Shown: positions 5,916 through 7,725 of the stretch, in pieces | Layout: each line of letters starts with the position of its first letter | How positions within the stretch are numbered: position 1 is the first letter of the stretch | NCBI GenBank assembly: GCA_018665385.1 | Contig: JABJDN010000183.1 | Location: 1-7,725 of the forward strand | DNA: 7,725 nucleotides | Source of the DNA: Phycisphaerae bacterium | GTDB taxonomy: Bacteria > Planctomycetota > Phycisphaerae > Phycisphaerales > SM1A02 | Direction: 5' to 3' | Translations under genes and position numbers: made by a program | The notes under the pieces: generated by a model | The model's database searches: none | What the model saw: the letters and a program-made list of their open reading frames with translations, nothing else | What the model was told of the DNA's origin: nothing

Positions 5916-7041
5916 TAATAGCTACACGCTTCTTCCCAAGTCGCAATGCGAAAATTGTGAGAAGGTCGCCAGTAGAGTTTGATGAAAGTTTGTTTTGCCA
6001 TTCGTTGGGGTCTATTGTTTTTCCCCGTGTCTTTACTTCAACTTGCGTGCAGTTATATTCTCGCAGTACTTTCTGCACTTTTTCGATGCGAAGTGGAGTT
6101 GATGCAAGTATTTCAAACTGCTTGAACCATGCAGAGTCGATTGTGTGTTCACTGCAAAACAAGCCAAGGTTTGGTGAAAGTTCCTTCGCGCCTAATTCTT
6201 CTGCAAGATTGCAATGTAACCCGCTGCGTTCAAGTGCAGGGTTTGGCACAAGAATCCAACCTTCAATTGATTTTGAAAAACTAGGAAAGTCTGGGACTCC
6301 TGAAACACTGATGCCCATTGAGATGGATGTTGCCGTAACGTTGTCCGCATGTAAAGCAAGAGAGCCAAACCAAAGTGCGCATTGCAGTACTCTGCCATTT
6401 TCTTCAATGTATTCCAATTCATACGGTACTGGGAAATCTTCTACATCTTCTGCGTTCACACTTGGAGAAACTTTTATACAGCCCCCAGCGCACGAAGTGA
6501 TTATGTCGCGAAGTTCATCTATGCTAGGCTGCATTGCATCAAGACCATGCAAACGTTGCGTTCCACTTCTGCGAGCGGGGTCAATATGAATAAGCGCGTT
6601 GCTTGGGATAGTCATGTGTAGAATGTCATTGCAACGAACTTCTTTAGAAGTGTTATGCGCAGCCATGAAACAACGTAACGGATCCACATCAACTCCAATA
6701 GTATTTGAAGGCAGTTCTTGTAAGTCAGCACCAATGCCACAACAAAAGTCAAACACTTGCATGTTTGTGTTGAACCGCTTCGCTTTATGAAGTGCAATCG
6801 CACTTGACGTTGCTTGTTGCACACCAACCGAATCTGCGAGAAGTATGTCCGCGTTGAGAAGTTTTTTTTGCGCACGCGTTCGTGCTTCTAGTAAAGCAGA
6901 AGCAACTGCTATTTCATCTACCGACCATTGCTTGCGTAATGATTGCATTTGCGCAACTTCACTGACGTCTGCATTCGAGACAGCGGCGAGCAGTTTTGTG
7001 TTTGCGTGTACGTGCAACCAGATATCAGTATTATTCGTCAT
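5896..7041 (-). CDS. Class I SAM-dependent methyltransferase with C-terminal THUMP-like domain
   Basis: A 381-residue cytoplasmic protein from the ATG at 7041. The N-terminal helical part (LRKQW, then ARTRAQKKL and a QAT-x5-ALHKAKRF segment) matches the lead-in of the THUMP-like methyltransferase family. The SAM-binding motif I is FDFCCGIGAD (97-106), followed by the acidic end of strand 2 in GVDVDP. The motif IV position is IDPARR (153-158), where this family carries DPARR instead of the NPPY of N6-adenine enzymes. IKVSPSV follows at 189-195. A WILVPNPALERSG segment begins near 262, and the THUMP-like C-terminus contains EVKTRG (335-340) and DPNEW (344-348). The substrate is unknown; RNA is an inference from the THUMP resemblance. 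The open frame extends to 7245, but the extra residues lack family character and overlap comF, so 7041 is preferred. No Shine-Dalgarno sequence precedes it. TATAGT lies about 16 nt upstream. It diverges from comF and converges with the small ORF on its left. Confidence 0.85.
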   Translation of the reverse strand: MTNNTDIWLHVHANTKLLAAVSNADVSEVAQMQSLRKQWSVDEIAVASALLEARTRAQKKLLNADILLADSVGVQQATSSAIALHKAKRFNTNMQVFDFCCGIGADLQELPSNTIGVDVDPLRCFMAAHNTSKEVRCNDILHMTIPSNALIHIDPARRSGTQRLHGLDAMQPSIDELRDIITSCAGGCIKVSPSVNAEDVEDFPVPYELEYIEENGRVLQCALWFGSLALHADNVTATSISMGISVSGVPDFPSFSKSIEGWILVPNPALERSGLHCNLAEELGAKELSPNLGLFCSEHTIDSAWFKQFEILASTPLRIEKVQKVLREYNCTQVEVKTRGKTIDPNEWQNKLSSNSTGDLLTIFALRLGKKRVAIITRRHV

Positions 7042-7063
7042 ACAGAAAAAGAGCAGTACTATA
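7035..7063. promoter_or_regulatory. Candidate divergent promoter elements between the methyltransferase and comF genes
   Basis: Only 56 nt separate the two start codons. On the plus strand TCGTCA (7035-7040) and TACTAT (7057-7062) are 16 nt apart, a modest match that would serve comF. On the minus strand TATAGT (7063-7058) is a 4-5/6 match to a -10 element lying about 16 nt before the methyltransferase ATG, without a good -35. The two -10-like hexamers overlap, so the genes might be transcribed alternately. These are consensus-level guesses. Confidence 0.28.
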
Positions 7064-7097
7064 GAGTTGCTACTCGTCAGCATGGTAGAAGACACAG

Positions 7098-7725
7098 ATG
7101 GACTCTGCATCAAAACAATGGCAACTCTTTCTAGATGATTTTCTTGATGACTGGCTAGGAATAGAACTCCCAAGACCCAAAGTTGCAATGGAGGGTTTTG
7201 AGCAAGAAGATGGTTGTTCGTGGTGCGGTGAAACTGTGCGAGCATTTGGGAAGTGCCCTTGCTCTACTCGTAGGCTGAAATGGAACCGTGCGTTTCGACT
7301 TGGAGCATACGCACCACCATTGTCGACATCCATTTTGAAAGGGAAATACGCAGTTTGGGAGAATATGCTCGCGTATTTGGGTAAGCATCTTGGACTTCGA
7401 ATTCGTGGGTGTGTACCACCGAACTCGGTCATTGTGCCAATTCCGATGCCTATGTTTAGAAGGTACTTCCGAAACATTGACCACACAGAAGTGATAGCAA
7501 AGCATGTTTCGAAGCATTCGGGTATCCAAATTCGCAAAGCGCTGTGGAGGCGTGAATCGACCCCACAAGCTGCAAAAACGGCAAGCATGCGTAAGTCCTT
7601 GTCAAATAAGACGATGCATCTTCGACCTTGGCCAAGAATCAAAGGAAAGAACGTCATTCTGATTGATGACGTGCTCACTACTGGTAAAACCCTAGAGATT
7701 GCGACGAACCATTTGAAGTCCGCTG
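7098..7725 (+). CDS. comF: ComF-family phosphoribosyltransferase-like protein (3' end beyond window)
   Basis: The frame is open from the ATG at 7098 to the window end (209 complete codons). The cut is made by the window; no stop is seen. The N-terminal 35 residues are acidic and helical. A compact zinc-ribbon-like cluster follows: C40-x2-C43 and C53-x-C55. Then come LKGKYAVWENMLAYLGKHLG (80-99), which resembles the ComF K-(Y/F)-x4 region, and IVPIPMPMFRRYFRN (112-126), the ComF VPVP...R.R..N motif. RKSLSNK (165-171) corresponds to the family's R..L.N segment. VILIDDVLTTGKT (186-198) is the PRPP-binding loop with paired aspartates D190 and D191. ComF proteins are needed for DNA uptake in naturally competent bacteria, though their biochemical role is unsettled; homologues are widespread, so competence is not proved. 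An in-frame TAG 12 nt upstream fixes this ATG as the earliest one. A weak AGAAG (7087-7091) is the only ribosome-binding candidate. It diverges from the methyltransferase gene. Confidence 0.87.
   Translation, partial: MDSASKQWQLFLDDFLDDWLGIELPRPKVAMEGFEQEDGCSWCGETVRAFGKCPCSTRRLKWNRAFRLGAYAPPLSTSILKGKYAVWENMLAYLGKHLGLRIRGCVPPNSVIVPIPMPMFRRYFRNIDHTEVIAKHVSKHSGIQIRKALWRRESTPQAAKTASMRKSLSNKTMHLRPWPRIKGKNVILIDDVLTTGKTLEIATNHLKSA

Noticed and set aside
5957..6589. 210-codon plus-strand open frame inside the methyltransferase gene
   Set aside because: It is the shadow of the methyltransferase: the opposite frame carries SAM-binding and DPARR motifs, whereas this one has low-complexity Ser/Cys-rich content and no ribosome binding support.
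7042..7245. N-terminal extension of the methyltransferase frame up to 7245
   Set aside because: The extra 68 residues have no methyltransferase-family character, overlap the clearly real comF coding region on the other strand, and the family N-terminus is complete from 7041.
7070..7678. Long minus-strand open frames opposite comF (7070-7678 and 7155-7568)
   Set aside because: They are complements of the ComF coding frame, which carries the diagnostic PRPP loop and zinc cysteines. Their own translations show no recognisable motifs.
1..7725. An undescribed defence, mobile or biosynthetic system
   Set aside because: The recognisable genes belong to unrelated household functions and no nuclease, transposase, toxin, CRISPR repeat array or multi-gene cassette is visible. 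Only the small ORFs and the hairpin region remain unexplained.

Overview
The window looks like chromosomal housekeeping sequence from a planctomycete, most likely a marine, moderate-GC (mid-40s % by eye) member of the class Phycisphaerae. The main clue is the C-terminus of the first protein. It ends in a Gly/Asp linker, a single dockerin-like calcium loop and a hydrophobic DLLAIIAAWG tail, a signature I associate with secreted Phycisphaerae proteins. The assignment rests on recalled family knowledge, not on a search.

Layout, left to right. A complete class II tRNA-Ser(CGA) lies at 18-104. A plus-strand run follows: a secreted type I (blue copper) cupredoxin with the dockerin-like tail (241-1296), a long-form serine O-acetyltransferase for cysteine synthesis (1335-2306), and a full-length iron-sulfur aconitase A (2334-4988). 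The gaps are 38 and 27 nt with no visible terminator, so read-through is possible although the functions do not form one pathway. From 4989 to 5621 there is no gene of recognisable function. This stretch holds four consecutive hairpins, one of which forms an intrinsic terminator only on the minus strand. It also holds a plausible 68-71 aa minus-strand ORF ending just before them, a C8 tract, and five T-tracts spaced at roughly one helical turn. Next come a small unrecognised plus-strand ORF (5622-5915), whose 3' end overlaps that of a minus-strand SAM-dependent methyltransferase of the THUMP-like family (5896-7041), and a plus-strand ComF-family phosphoribosyltransferase (7098 to the window end, truncated by the window). 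The last two genes diverge from a 56-nt region with overlapping -10-like elements.

The genes do not build a single system: cupredoxin (periplasmic or surface electron transfer), CysE (cysteine), AcnA (TCA cycle), a methyltransferase and ComF (DNA uptake or nucleotide-related). I found no phage, transposon, CRISPR, toxin-antitoxin or defence module. The least explained parts are the structured interval 4999-5151 with its opposite-strand terminator, and the two small ORFs beside it.
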